A DNA stretch of 64,000 nucleotides, from contig NZ_CP050700.1 of NCBI RefSeq assembly GCF_010646885.2, positions 3,188,501 to 3,252,500 of the forward strand, in the 5' to 3' direction. Both the position numbers and the translations under genes were made by a program. This stretch comes from Desulfopila sp. IMCC35008 (lineage in GTDB: Bacteria; Desulfobacterota; Desulfobulbia; Desulfobulbales; Desulfocapsaceae). Numbering within the stretch: the stretch's first letter is position 1; every line of letters starts with the position of its first letter. Below are positions 46,430-56,223 of this stretch, piece after piece. The notes under the pieces are model-generated. The model was not told the origin of the DNA. It searched no databases and was given only the letters and a program-made list of their open reading frames with translations.

Positions 46430-47869
46430 ATGAAAAAACTATTCGTCATTCTTTTTTATATGCTTTCAGGATTTTGTATCGTTACCTTATGTCTGCTCAT
46501 TTTTCGAGAAACCAAACGACCGGATCTGGAATTATGGCATACAGAGATGCTTGACGCTGATTTTTCTGCTGGCAGGAAGGAGCGCATAAAGAATTTAGAT
46601 GAATACAGATTATCAGAAAAAGAGCTTTTCAGCCAACTCAGCTCTCGAATCACGTCCAAATACCCAAAACAAGAGCATACCTACCTCAACAGATATTCAT
46701 CCGGCAGCTGGAGTGACCCGCAAACCTTTTCAAAGAACTGGAATACAACATTCGAGCTTACAACTCAACAGCCACGTGCCGCTGTACTGATGCTCCATGG
46801 GCTGTCGGATTCGCCCTATAGCCTTCGGGCACTTGCCCTTAAGCTTCACCGTGAACAGGTTTACGTTTTAGGATTACGCCTTCCTGGCCATGGAACAGCG
46901 CCTGGTGGCCTCGTCCACGTGGAAATGGAGGATTTCACCGCATCTGTACGACTCGCCATGCAATCTCTAAAAAAGGAAATCAACAAAGATGTCCCTCTTT
47001 ACATCATAGGCTATTCAAACGGTGCCGCATTAGCTCTTGAATATACCTTGTCAGCTTTAGAGGGGGAAAACGTCCCTGTACCGTCTGGACTTGTCCTCAT
47101 CTCTCCGGCGATATCTGTCAGCCCTCTTGCGGTACTGGCAAAGTGGAAACAACTTTTATCGAGGATACCTGGCCTTGAGCAACTCGCCTGGCTTTCCGTT
47201 GAGCCGGAATATGATCCGTATAAGTATAATTCATTTGCCGTAAATGCAGGTGTACAAATTTACCGGCTTACCAGGAAGATCGCCAACCAGATAAGCCGCC
47301 TTGATACCGGGGAAGGTATCGAAAACTTCCCCAAAACACTTGCCTTCATATCAGCAGCAGATTCAACAATCCCCCCCAAGTCGCTTGCTGACGACCTGAT
47401 GCTCCACCTGGCCCCCAATAATCACAAGATGGTCCTTTTTGACATAAACCGTGAAGCTGACACCGGCTTCTTCCTGACAAATGATCCAAGCGCGCAATTT
47501 GCACATCTAGAAACAAGACCGCTCCCTTTCAATTTTTCCCTGATAACCAATGTATCCCCTCAAACACGTGCGCTCGTGAGCAGAAACAGGGCGCAAATGT
47601 CGATGACAACACAAACAGTCCCGATCCCTTATCATTGGCCCAGAGATATATATGCGTTATCCCACGTTTCTCTCCCTTTCCCCTCTGATGATCCGGTATA
47701 TGGAATTCCGGATGAGAATGACAGCAACTCATTTACACTTGGAAAACTTGAACCACGAGGAGAAAAAAATCTGTTGAAAACACCTATAGAAAACCTGATG
47801 CGTCTTCGCTATAACCCTTTCTATGACCACCTTGAAGAACAAACAGTCAATTGGGTTCTTGCCAACTAA
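46430..47869 (+). CDS. Membrane-anchored alpha/beta hydrolase (S33-like)
   Basis: This is a 479-residue protein with an N-terminal hydrophobic anchor (LFVILFYMLSGFCIVTLCLL). An alpha/beta hydrolase domain follows, with AAVLMLHGLSDSPYSLRAL, RLPGHGTAPG and the nucleophile elbow IIGYSNGAALALEY (Ser near 200). AFISAADSTIPP could contain the acid residue. The layout resembles monoacylglycerol lipase/serine aminopeptidase S33 proteins. Given the lid-like insert and periplasmic side, a lipid or peptidoglycan-linked ester could be the substrate (inference). Confidence 0.82.
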   Translation: MKKLFVILFYMLSGFCIVTLCLLIFRETKRPDLELWHTEMLDADFSAGRKERIKNLDEYRLSEKELFSQLSSRITSKYPKQEHTYLNRYSSGSWSDPQTFSKNWNTTFELTTQQPRAAVLMLHGLSDSPYSLRALALKLHREQVYVLGLRLPGHGTAPGGLVHVEMEDFTASVRLAMQSLKKEINKDVPLYIIGYSNGAALALEYTLSALEGENVPVPSGLVLISPAISVSPLAVLAKWKQLLSRIPGLEQLAWLSVEPEYDPYKYNSFAVNAGVQIYRLTRKIANQISRLDTGEGIENFPKTLAFISAADSTIPPKSLADDLMLHLAPNNHKMVLFDINREADTGFFLTNDPSAQFAHLETRPLPFNFSLITNVSPQTRALVSRNRAQMSMTTQTVPIPYHWPRDIYALSHVSLPFPSDDPVYGIPDENDSNSFTLGKLEPRGEKNLLKTPIENLMRLRYNPFYDHLEEQTVNWVLAN

Positions 47870-47945
47870 AACAGGCTCTTTCTATATTCAATATCTAAAA
47901 AGGAGTGCTTCTCACAACAGGGCAACAGACAAACAAGTAACTGAC

Positions 47946-48818
47946 TTACTGTTCTCCGTTGTCAGACCCGGCAAAATCTGAATCACGCTGATGGAGGAAA
48001 CTGCCATGTTTTAGAAAATGGAGTGTCTGGGAAATCACTTCATCCTCTTCCATGATATAAGGGTGTGCATAAGGCAGAATAAGGAAATCTGACATTCCTT
48101 TCACTTTAGCTCGCTCAACAGAAACCTTTCCATCGTCCTTCCCCGGAATAATATCACTGAAATACCTGTCGAAGAAAGCTGCCTCACTACCAACGATAAC
48201 TCCAACGGGGTAAGAAACAGGTCCAAGAGAGTTTACAAAACTATCAGGATCTGTACCAAGCTGCTGCCCTGCCGGTCCAAAAAAATAACGATATAGCAGT
48301 TGGTCTTCCAGGGCATCTGTTACCTCACTCCCCTGATTTGGCGGCCCAAGCATCACGATCCTCCCAAGCTTATCCAACCGGTTCTTTTCGAGATAATAAC
48401 GAGTCAGGATTCCACCAAGTGAGTGGGTAACAAAATGGACTACATTTGCACCTTTTTCTTCACAAACCGAAATTCCATTGCTAACGGCCATATCAGCCAG
48501 ATATTCTATTCCATATTCAGTTGATGGGTAGTCGATGTTTACCACATGATACCCTTGATTTTGAAGCGCCTGTTCTAAACGTTGCATCGAGCGATAGGTT
48601 CGCCCCATACCATGCAACAAGACGACACATTCCCCCTTGGCTATTGACTTTGGGGCCTGTACCGTCCCTACAGTGCACGAGACTGTCCAACCCAGACAAA
48701 AAAGAGCAAATGTTACCTTCGCAAATCGAGTCACGTTATTTGAATATCTAATCAAAACAAGTAGTAAAAAGAGAAAAACTCTACCCAGACGTAAAGGTAT
48801 TACCTGGTGAGTTGCCAA
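47946..48818 (-). CDS. Lipase-like alpha/beta hydrolase lipoprotein
   Basis: This is a protein of up to 290 residues with a triacylglycerol-lipase/PGAP1-like core: VVLLHGMGRTYRSMQ, the nucleophile in VVHFVTHSLGGILTRYY, and MLGPPNQGSEV. The start is uncertain. TTG at 48818 overlaps the end of speB by 19 bp, whereas GTG at 48734 gives a clean lipoprotein signal ending in WTVSC, which I favour functionally. It is the last gene of the polyamine-operon strand run but seems unrelated in function. It is the third alpha/beta hydrolase within 4 kb. Confidence 0.8.
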   Translation of the reverse strand: MATHQVIPLRLGRVFLFLLLVLIRYSNNVTRFAKVTFALFCLGWTVSCTVGTVQAPKSIAKGECVVLLHGMGRTYRSMQRLEQALQNQGYHVVNIDYPSTEYGIEYLADMAVSNGISVCEEKGANVVHFVTHSLGGILTRYYLEKNRLDKLGRIVMLGPPNQGSEVTDALEDQLLYRYFFGPAGQQLGTDPDSFVNSLGPVSYPVGVIVGSEAAFFDRYFSDIIPGKDDGKVSVERAKVKGMSDFLILPYAHPYIMEEDEVISQTLHFLKHGSFLHQRDSDFAGSDNGEQ

Positions 48819-49690
48819 TAATCCCGATTAAGCTTACTGTCGGTCAGATAACTCATCATGTTATACACCAGTTGTGCTGCGGCAAAGTTGGGGCCATGTA
48901 GATTGTCAACAGGGGCGAGTTCCACCACATCAAAACCGATGCAAACCCGACTCTGCATAATAGCCTCAATCAACCACATCGCCTGATACCAGTCGAGTCC
49001 CCCGGGAACGGGGGTACCGGTTGCAGGTATGACAGATCCGTCAAGCCCATCAATATCAAAAGTGATAAAGACCTTGTTGGGAAAATCTTCAGGAAGAAGC
49101 AGATCCGTTCCATTTTTCCAAATATCTTCACTATCGCGATATGGAACATTGTGTTCTTCACGGTAACGATGCTCTTCAACAGAATAACTACGGGTACCAA
49201 GTTGGTAGATTGGGATATTCTTCTCATGAATGCGGCGCATTACGCAGGCATGGCTATAAGAAGACCCTTCATAGCTGTCGCGCAGATCTGCGTGGGCATC
49301 AAACTGGATAACTCCAAAATCTTCATGTTGTTTTCTGAAGGCCTCAATAACCCCACAGGTAACAGTGTGCTCGCCGCCGAGGACTACCGGGATTTTCTTG
49401 AGCGATAATGTTGTTGCTACCTGTTCTTCAATACGCCTCAACGTATCCTCACAGGAACCACTACAATTGACCGGAGGGACTGTATAGATGCCGTGTTCTG
49501 CCGGGATATTACGTCCAGTGAATAGCTCAAGCTGCCGGGATGCCTCGAGGATAGCCGCTGGTCCATAAGCTGTGCCGCGCCCATAAGATACAGATATTTC
49601 AAAAGGCACTGGGATAATGTGAAACAGAGCATCTTCCGGCATGGCCGGTACAACATCTTCACCATGGAAGTTCAACTGCTGTAGTGTCAT
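48800..49690 (-). CDS. speB: Agmatinase
   Basis: This is a 296-residue ureohydrolase of the arginase family. Two-manganese ligands are visible in order: GGEHTVTCG, FDAHADLRDSYEG and FDIDGLDGS, with PATGTPVPGGL following. Together with speA in the same operon it would convert agmatine to putrescine and urea. Its ATG overlaps the nspC stop (ATGA), so translation is coupled. The family also contains guanidinobutyrase and related enzymes, but the context favours agmatinase. Confidence 0.92.
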   Translation of the reverse strand: MTLQQLNFHGEDVVPAMPEDALFHIIPVPFEISVSYGRGTAYGPAAILEASRQLELFTGRNIPAEHGIYTVPPVNCSGSCEDTLRRIEEQVATTLSLKKIPVVLGGEHTVTCGVIEAFRKQHEDFGVIQFDAHADLRDSYEGSSYSHACVMRRIHEKNIPIYQLGTRSYSVEEHRYREEHNVPYRDSEDIWKNGTDLLLPEDFPNKVFITFDIDGLDGSVIPATGTPVPGGLDWYQAMWLIEAIMQSRVCIGFDVVELAPVDNLHGPNFAAAQLVYNMMSYLTDSKLNRDYWQLTR

Positions 49691-50880
49691 GCGATTCGGC
49701 TCCTGTAATCCTCATACCCAAAATGTCTAACCAGCTTAGGTGTGCTTTCTGTGAGGGAGCAGGTGTAGATCGAGGGGAGTTCCACTCCATTAAAGGTGTT
49801 GTTTTTCACAAACGAATAGAGGGCCATGTCAGTGAGCACAAGTCGTTGTCCCGGTTCCAGGGGAGCCGGAAAAGAATAATCCCCAACAATATCTCCAGCC
49901 AGGCAGGAGACCCCTCCTAATCTGTAGGTGTGCAGAAAATCGCCGGGTTCACCACTCCCCACCACGTGGGGTCGGTACGGCATGGCCAATACGTCAGGCA
50001 TATGGGTTTCGACCGAAGAGTCAAGAATAGCGATATCCATTCCATTGTACATGGTATCAATAACACTGGCCACGAATACTCCACCATTAAGCACCACAGC
50101 TTCTCCGGGCTCCAGGTAGACCGGTATGTTATTGTGCCGCTTACGAAAGGCGGTGATAGTTTCACAGAGCAGATCCACGTCGTAGTCGGCTCGGGTGATA
50201 TGGTGACCTCCGCCGAAATTGATCCACTGCATTTGGTCGATATAGTTGGCAAAACGATTTTCGAAATGTTCAAGAACCCTCACCAGGACATCCGCATTCT
50301 GCTCACAAAGGGCATGAAAGTGCAAGCCTGAGATCCCCGCGAGATCAACATCTTCCAAATCTTCAGGTCCAAGACCAAAGCGAGAACCTGGAAGACAAGG
50401 ATTGTAAAGATCTATTTCCACCTCTGCATGACCAGGGTTGACACGCAAACCGACTTCGACGTCAGCTCCAGCCCGATGAATTGCATCACGATGAGTTTGC
50501 CACTGGCTGATGGTGTTAAAAAGGATATGATCTGAATACCGGATTACGCGCTCCATCTGAGCCGATGTATAGGCCGGAGCGTAAGTATGTACTTCCCTGC
50601 CGAATTCTTCACGCCCGAGCCGTGCCTCAATTGGACCGCTGGCGCAGACCCCATGCAGGTAGTTACGAATCAATGGAAAAACAGCAGGCAGAGCGAAAGC
50701 CTTTAAGGCCAATAGAATTTTGGCTCCCGTCCGCTTCTGGATACTGTCGAGCAGTTTACAGTTGCGGTGCAGCACGTCTTCACTCACAAGATAGCATGGT
50801 GTCCGCACCTGGCCGATGATCTCAAGAGGAAAATCAGCCAGGGTCTGACGGTCAAACACTGTTGTTCTGCTGCTTGTCAC
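49687..50880 (-). CDS. nspC: Carboxynorspermidine/carboxyspermidine decarboxylase
   Basis: This is a 397-residue fold-III PLP decarboxylase. The PLP lysine lies in KILLALKAFALPAVFP. GLRVNPGHAEVEIDLYNPC, SGLHFHALCEQNADVL, NFGGGHHITRADYDVD and LEPGEAVVLNGGVFV are typical of NspC. It decarboxylates carboxyspermidine or carboxynorspermidine to the free polyamine. The start is GTG at 50880. It lies 9 bp after the dehydrogenase gene that makes its substrate and overlaps speB by four bases. Confidence 0.94.
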   Translation of the reverse strand: MTSSRTTVFDRQTLADFPLEIIGQVRTPCYLVSEDVLHRNCKLLDSIQKRTGAKILLALKAFALPAVFPLIRNYLHGVCASGPIEARLGREEFGREVHTYAPAYTSAQMERVIRYSDHILFNTISQWQTHRDAIHRAGADVEVGLRVNPGHAEVEIDLYNPCLPGSRFGLGPEDLEDVDLAGISGLHFHALCEQNADVLVRVLEHFENRFANYIDQMQWINFGGGHHITRADYDVDLLCETITAFRKRHNNIPVYLEPGEAVVLNGGVFVASVIDTMYNGMDIAILDSSVETHMPDVLAMPYRPHVVGSGEPGDFLHTYRLGGVSCLAGDIVGDYSFPAPLEPGQRLVLTDMALYSFVKNNTFNGVELPSIYTCSLTESTPKLVRHFGYEDYRSRIA

Positions 50881-50889
50881 TTCAGGTAC

Positions 50890-52107
50890 CTATTCTGGAA
50901 GTTTGCCGTCAAAATCGACAACCTGCCATGGCAGGCCGTTGGCATTTAGTTCTTCCATGAAAACGTCCGGATCAAGTTGTTCCACATTAAAAACTCCTCT
51001 GCCTTTCCAAATCCCTTTCAGCATCATCATGGCTCCAATCATGGTGGGAACGCCTGTAGTGTAGGAGACGGCCTGGGCCTGCACTTCCTTGTAGCACTCG
51101 GCGTGATCGCAGACATTGTAGATATATTTTTTCAGTTCTTTGCCATCCTTTTCTCCCTTGAAGACACAGCCGATAACTGTTTTACCGGTATAATTGCTCC
51201 CCAGAGAACCGGGATCGGGAAGCAAAGCCTTTAAAAAGCGGATTGGTACAATCTTATTACCTTCATACTCCACCTCATCAATGCGGGTCATCCCAACATT
51301 TTCGAGCACTTTAAGGTGCGTGATGTAGGGCTGCCCAAAAGTCATCCAGAAACGGATTTGTTTAAGGCCGTGGATGTGCTTAACCAAAGATTCCATCTCC
51401 TCATGGTAAAGCAGATAACTCTCACGCGGTCCGGCCTCCGGGTAATCGAAGGTAAAATGAACGCAGTCATCGTTAAGAATTGCGGGAGTTTTTATCCACT
51501 CACCATCTCGCCAGTGACGAACTTCCTGTGTCACTTCCCGTATATTGATTTCCGGATTGAAATTGGTAGCAAAGGGGTGGCCGTGATCCCCGGCATTGCA
51601 GTCGAGTATGTCTATAGCCTCAATCGAATCATACAGATGCTTTTGGGCCCAGGCGCAGAAGATATTGGTGACACCTGGGTCAAAACCGCAGCCAAGAACT
51701 GCCATTAATCCTTTTTCTTTAAACTTTTCCTGATATGCCCACTGCCAGCTATATTCAAAATGAGCGGTATCCTCCGGTTCATAGTTTGCAGTGTCCAGAT
51801 AGTTAACTCCGCACTCTAGACAGGCATCCATGATGGACAAATCCTGATAAGGCAGGGCTACGTTTATAACTAATACCGGCGCGACCTTGTTGATAAGTGT
51901 AACAAGCTCAGGTACTTTATCTGCATCAACTTGTGCTGTTTTAACCTCGATATTGCAAAGTGCTTTAATTCTTGCTGCAATCTCATCGCATTTAGTGACG
52001 GTACGGCTTGCCAGCCAGATGTCGGTGAAGACATCTTTGTGTAGTGCACATTTTTGGGCCACAACATTGCCGACCCCGCCGGCTCCGATAATGAGTACTC
52101 GTGACAT
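50890..52107 (-). CDS. Carboxynorspermidine/carboxyspermidine synthase
   Basis: This is a 405-residue saccharopine-dehydrogenase-like reductase with the NADP site VLIIGAGGVGNVVAQKCA. LGCGFDPGVTNIFCAWA, DCNAGDHGHPFATNF and FDYPEAGPRESYLLYH are characteristic of carboxynorspermidine synthase. It condenses aspartate semialdehyde with putrescine (or diaminopropane) and reduces the imine. Start: ATG with GAGGAGAG upstream. It sits between speA (41-bp gap) and nspC (9-bp gap), exactly the order of a bacterial carboxyspermidine pathway. Confidence 0.93.
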   Translation of the reverse strand: MSRVLIIGAGGVGNVVAQKCALHKDVFTDIWLASRTVTKCDEIAARIKALCNIEVKTAQVDADKVPELVTLINKVAPVLVINVALPYQDLSIMDACLECGVNYLDTANYEPEDTAHFEYSWQWAYQEKFKEKGLMAVLGCGFDPGVTNIFCAWAQKHLYDSIEAIDILDCNAGDHGHPFATNFNPEINIREVTQEVRHWRDGEWIKTPAILNDDCVHFTFDYPEAGPRESYLLYHEEMESLVKHIHGLKQIRFWMTFGQPYITHLKVLENVGMTRIDEVEYEGNKIVPIRFLKALLPDPGSLGSNYTGKTVIGCVFKGEKDGKELKKYIYNVCDHAECYKEVQAQAVSYTTGVPTMIGAMMMLKGIWKGRGVFNVEQLDPDVFMEELNANGLPWQVVDFDGKLPE

Positions 52108-52148
52108 AATCTCTCCTCAAAATGTAATGGGTCTGTAGTGACATTCTG

Positions 52149-54074
52149 TTATTCTTTTTCGAAATAGGTGTAACCCCGTAATCCTTCCTCAAAACTGGCG
52201 AGGATCGATTTACGTTCCCTGGCGGTTATGAAGCCGCCCTGGATAGCATTTTCAGCCAGATCTTTCAATCTGTTTTTCATGGCAGAAAGATCATATTCCA
52301 CATAGGTCAGTACGTCGGCAACCGAGTCTCCCTCAAGCTCGCGAATAAACTTGTAGCTGCCATCGTCGTTTACATGGATTGAAACAACATTAGTGTCACC
52401 GAAGAGATTATGCAAATCCCCGAGTGTTTCCTGATACGCGCCCACCAGAAATACACCAAGATAATACTCCTCGTTGTCTCTTAACGGGTGAAGCATCAAT
52501 CTCTTGTTTTCATTTGAAATATCAGGAAACTTATCAATCTTTCCGTCGCAATCACAGGTAATATCGGAGATTATCGCCTGTCGGGTCGGAACATCATTTA
52601 ACCTGTGAATGGGCATGACCGGCAATATCTGGTCTATGGCCCAGACATCAGGAAGCGACTGAAACAGACTGAAGTTTCCATAATATATATCGTAGATAAG
52701 ATTGTTGATTTTCTGTGCATCTCTGGGGATGTGATCAAGTTGCCGTGATACCCTGGATATTTTAACCAAGGTGTGCTGCACAAGGTTCTCAGCAAGGGCA
52801 CGTTCACGAATGGATATCTGGCCATGCTTAAACAGCTGCCGCGCCTGGGTTCGATAGAACAGGGCATCGTTGCAACATTCCTGAATGTTTTTTTCAGAAA
52901 CCATGTTGTAGATAAGCATCAGGTTTTCAATCAGGTCGTTGTCAAAAACCGGCAGTTTGTCGGGGATTGGTGGCGGTTCAAATGAACTGATATCCAGAAC
53001 ATTGAACAACAGTACTGAATAGTAGGCAACGATGGCCCGACCAGATTCGGTAATAATAGTTGGATGAGGAATATCATTTTTATCGAGTACGGTGATGATC
53101 GATTCAACAATATCGCAGCAGTATTCTTCCATGGTGTAATTACGACTGGAGTGGGAATTGGTGTTTGAGCCGTCGTAATCAACAGCAAGCCCTCCACCGA
53201 GATCAAGATATCCCATGGGAGCACCTTCAAACACCAGTTCTTCATAGATACGGCTGGCCTCCATGGCACCGGCCCGGATATCACTGATATTAGGAATCTG
53301 CGAACCGATATGGTAGTGCAGCAACTGCAGGCAGTCGAGCATATCTACTGCCTTAAGCCGTTCTATGACATCGATAGTATGGCTCATTGAGAGGCCGAAT
53401 ACGCTGGCGTCACCACCGGATTCAGACCATTGCCCTTCTGCCTGGGTCGACAGTTTTATTCGTAAACCAAGTGCTGGTTTGAGCTTATGAAGCTTAGCTC
53501 GTTCAATGATAAGATCAACCTCGCCAGGAACCTCAACCACGAAAAAAACTTTAAAACCCATTCTGATAGCATGCAGCCCGAGATCTATAAATTCTTCATC
53601 TTTGTAGCCATTGCATATGAGACAGGCACTACGGTTTTGCAGCATGGAGATGGCAGCAATCAGTTCCGACTTACTACCTGCCTCAAGACCGTGGTTGTAC
53701 TCTTTACCGAACTGGCAAATAGCCTCTATAACCTGTTCCTGCTGATTCACCTTAATGGGAAAGACACCCTTGTATACTCCACGATAGTTGTTTTCTCGTA
53801 TGACTTTGCGAAATGTTTCGTGCAAGAGTTTAATCTGTGAACCAAGGATGTTTTCAATTCTTAAAAGTACAGGCATGGAGAGCCCCCGTGCTTCAACCTC
53901 CATAGCCACTTCCTTTAGACTTACACTGGGGCCGTGGTCTGCTCCTGAAGGGTTGACAACCACATCACCGGAACTGCTTATGGAGAAATAACCTGCTCCC
54001 CATTTGGCAATTCCGTAATACTCGGTTGCACTCTTTATGCTCCATTCATTTTTGTTAAAAAAATCCTGTGTCAT
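52149..54074 (-). CDS. speA: Biosynthetic arginine decarboxylase
   Basis: This is SpeA, about 641 residues, a fold-III PLP enzyme that turns arginine into agmatine. The PLP lysine is in GVFPIKVNQQEQVIEAI. HYHIGSQIPNISDI, DLGGGLAVDYDGS, ITESGRAIVAYYSVL and the C-terminal active-site region ISDITCDCDGKID are all present. I chose ATG at 54074 because GAGGTG lies six bases upstream; a frame extending to 54125 lacks such a site. It is the first gene of the polyamine operon. About 460 bp of non-coding DNA separate it from the divergent GNAT/nitrilase gene. Confidence 0.96.
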   Translation of the reverse strand: MTQDFFNKNEWSIKSATEYYGIAKWGAGYFSISSSGDVVVNPSGADHGPSVSLKEVAMEVEARGLSMPVLLRIENILGSQIKLLHETFRKVIRENNYRGVYKGVFPIKVNQQEQVIEAICQFGKEYNHGLEAGSKSELIAAISMLQNRSACLICNGYKDEEFIDLGLHAIRMGFKVFFVVEVPGEVDLIIERAKLHKLKPALGLRIKLSTQAEGQWSESGGDASVFGLSMSHTIDVIERLKAVDMLDCLQLLHYHIGSQIPNISDIRAGAMEASRIYEELVFEGAPMGYLDLGGGLAVDYDGSNTNSHSSRNYTMEEYCCDIVESIITVLDKNDIPHPTIITESGRAIVAYYSVLLFNVLDISSFEPPPIPDKLPVFDNDLIENLMLIYNMVSEKNIQECCNDALFYRTQARQLFKHGQISIRERALAENLVQHTLVKISRVSRQLDHIPRDAQKINNLIYDIYYGNFSLFQSLPDVWAIDQILPVMPIHRLNDVPTRQAIISDITCDCDGKIDKFPDISNENKRLMLHPLRDNEEYYLGVFLVGAYQETLGDLHNLFGDTNVVSIHVNDDGSYKFIRELEGDSVADVLTYVEYDLSAMKNRLKDLAENAIQGGFITARERKSILASFEEGLRGYTYFEKE

Positions 54075-54531
54075 GTCAAACACCTCGTATACCTGTAAGC
54101 GAGAAGAGGTGATAGTTTTACCCACCTTTTATCTATAATAATGAGAGTTTTGCGTTTAAATGATAAGAGGGACAAAGTCAATACAAATGTCGGATAAAAT
54201 AACAGAACAATAGAGATGTAGGTTTGGTTAGCCTCCTTTATGAACATCTTCTATGCTCCAATTAAATCAATGACATCGAGCTCCTTTTGCCCAACCACCT
54301 TAACGAAATGTTCTTACCATTCAACAAGAAAAGAGGTCCTAACCCGTTATATAGCATTCAATTCCAGATGAGAGCGAATCCAGACACGGTGAATTGTCGC
54401 CTGCATCAAACTTTCCTCTTGTATTTCCATCTTTCAGAATTACATGCTAAGTCAGATAGTACTCTATATACATGACGACTGATAAATAGATAAATTGTTA
54501 TTTTGAACTCTACGCAGGGGCATGAAAAGCA
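54075..54531. other. Long divergent intergenic region upstream of speA
   Basis: About 455 bp between speA and the GNAT/nitrilase gene carry no convincing gene. On the minus strand a TTGACT near 54180 could be a -35 for speA, but its -10 partner is poor. The length would allow a regulatory leader; no known riboswitch was recognised. Confidence 0.4.
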
Positions 54532-56076
54532 ATGATCGATGAAATTGAACACAAGCTGAAAACCAGACATCTCCGCATTGAAGATTATAATGCATTACGT
54601 GAGATATCAAAGCGAGTGTATAAAGGCGTCGCTCCACCCTGGACAGAAAAGGAACTCGAATACCTTATCGATAAGTTTCCGGAAGGCCAGATATGTATTG
54701 AAGATAATGGAACAGCGGTGGCCATTGCCCTGTCCCTCATCATCGACTTCAGTCTCTACGGAGACCAACACTCTTACAACCAGATTGTCAGTGACGGCAC
54801 GTTCAAGTCCCACGACGCTGAAGGTGATTATCTCTATGGTATAGATGTTTCTGTAGACCCCGAGTATCAGGGAATGCGTCTCGGACGCCGTCTGTACGAC
54901 GCACGGCGTGAGCTGGCCGAAAACCTGAACCTCAAGGGAATCCTGCTTGGCGGACGGATATCGGGTTATCACAAATATGCAAAAAAAATGTCCGCCCAGC
55001 AATACATTCAAAAAGTTAAGAACAAGGAATTATACGACCCTGTTCTCTCCTTTCAACTCTCAAACGACTTTCATGTCCGCAACCTGCTTGATGATTATTG
55101 GCCGGGAGATCACCAGTCCCGTGGTAATGCAGTGCTTTTGGAATGGATAAATATTTATTACCAGAAAAAAACCAAGTTAATTGGCAGAACAAAATCTATT
55201 GCCAGACTCGGGGTTGTTCAGTGGCAGATGCGGCGTTTTGATTCATTCAGCGACTTCATGCAGCAGGTTGAGTTTTTTGTCAACACAGTGAGCAACTACA
55301 AAGCGGATATAATCCTTTTTCCCGAGCTGTTTAACGCCCCCCTCATCCATACCTATGAGGGAAATAATCCGGCAGAAGCCATGCGCATGCTGGCAGGGTT
55401 TACTGAAGACCTGCGTCAAGCCATGACCGAGATGGCTCTGAGTTACAATATCAACATTGTAACGGGAAGTGTTCCGCAACTCCGTGAAGACGGTAAATTG
55501 TATAACGTCAGTTTTCTCTGCCGAAGAGACGGAACATGGGACAGCCAGACAAAAATACACATTACACCCGATGAAGATGTCTCCTGGAAATTTTCAGGAG
55601 GTCATGATCTCAAGGTCTTCGACACAGACGTAGGAAAAATCGGCATCCTGATCTGTTATGATATCGAGTTCCCGGAACTCGCCAGAATACAGACTCTCAA
55701 AGGAATGAAAATGCTCCTGGTTCCTTTCTGGACTGATACCAAAACAGGCTACCTTCGGGTACGACGGTGCGCCCAGGCCCGGGCTATTGAGAATGAGTGC
55801 TTTGTGGCGATCTCAGGCAGTGTTGGAAACATACCTAAAGTTGAAACGATGGGTATTCAGTATTCGCAATCCGCCATTTTTACCCCTTCTGATTTCTCAT
55901 ATCCGCACGATGCCATCGCCTCAGAGGCCACGCCAGGTATTGAAACCACCCTCATTACCGACCTGGACATGGACCTCATTAAAGAACTGCGCTCTCAAGG
56001 CAGTGTCCGCAATATCGAAAGCCGGCGGAACGATCTTTATAAATTACGATGGTTGAATGATGAATCGAAAGAATAG
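54532..56076 (+). CDS. GNAT acetyltransferase / carbon-nitrogen hydrolase fusion
   Basis: This is a 514-residue two-domain protein. Residues of about 15-210 form a GNAT domain with YGIDVSVDPEYQGMRLGRRL, the acetyl-CoA-binding Q/RxxGxG/A-like loop. Residues of about 225-495 form a nitrilase-superfamily domain with the Glu-Lys-Cys triad: Glu265 in LFPELFNAP, Lys341 in TKIHITPDE and Cys375 in LICYDIEFPE. This fusion is known in many bacteria. The natural amide substrate is not known, but its position divergent from a polyamine operon suggests acetyl- or carbamoyl-polyamines or related amides (inference). Start: ATG at 54532. Confidence 0.92.
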   Translation: MIDEIEHKLKTRHLRIEDYNALREISKRVYKGVAPPWTEKELEYLIDKFPEGQICIEDNGTAVAIALSLIIDFSLYGDQHSYNQIVSDGTFKSHDAEGDYLYGIDVSVDPEYQGMRLGRRLYDARRELAENLNLKGILLGGRISGYHKYAKKMSAQQYIQKVKNKELYDPVLSFQLSNDFHVRNLLDDYWPGDHQSRGNAVLLEWINIYYQKKTKLIGRTKSIARLGVVQWQMRRFDSFSDFMQQVEFFVNTVSNYKADIILFPELFNAPLIHTYEGNNPAEAMRMLAGFTEDLRQAMTEMALSYNINIVTGSVPQLREDGKLYNVSFLCRRDGTWDSQTKIHITPDEDVSWKFSGGHDLKVFDTDVGKIGILICYDIEFPELARIQTLKGMKMLLVPFWTDTKTGYLRVRRCAQARAIENECFVAISGSVGNIPKVETMGIQYSQSAIFTPSDFSYPHDAIASEATPGIETTLITDLDMDLIKELRSQGSVRNIESRRNDLYKLRWLNDESKE

Positions 56077-56175
56077 ACTCGGAAGTTGATTTCCATTTTT
56101 AAAGGTTCATCATTGAAGGAAATAGACGTTATCACCCGTCCAGTCAGTGAGTGGTATATATCAGTCTGCACCAGT

Positions 56176-56209
56176 AAAAGCCTCATCCCTATTTTCCCGG
56201 GGTTGAGGC
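56176..56209 (-). terminator. Terminator of the sigma-54 regulator gene
   Basis: GCCTCA (56180-56185) pairs with TGAGGC (56204-56209), with CCC/GGG inside across a T-T mismatch. On the minus strand the hairpin runs into TTTTA. It lies 15 bp after the stop of the sigma-54 regulator. Confidence 0.55.
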
Positions 56210-56223
56210 AGCAGGATGACAGA

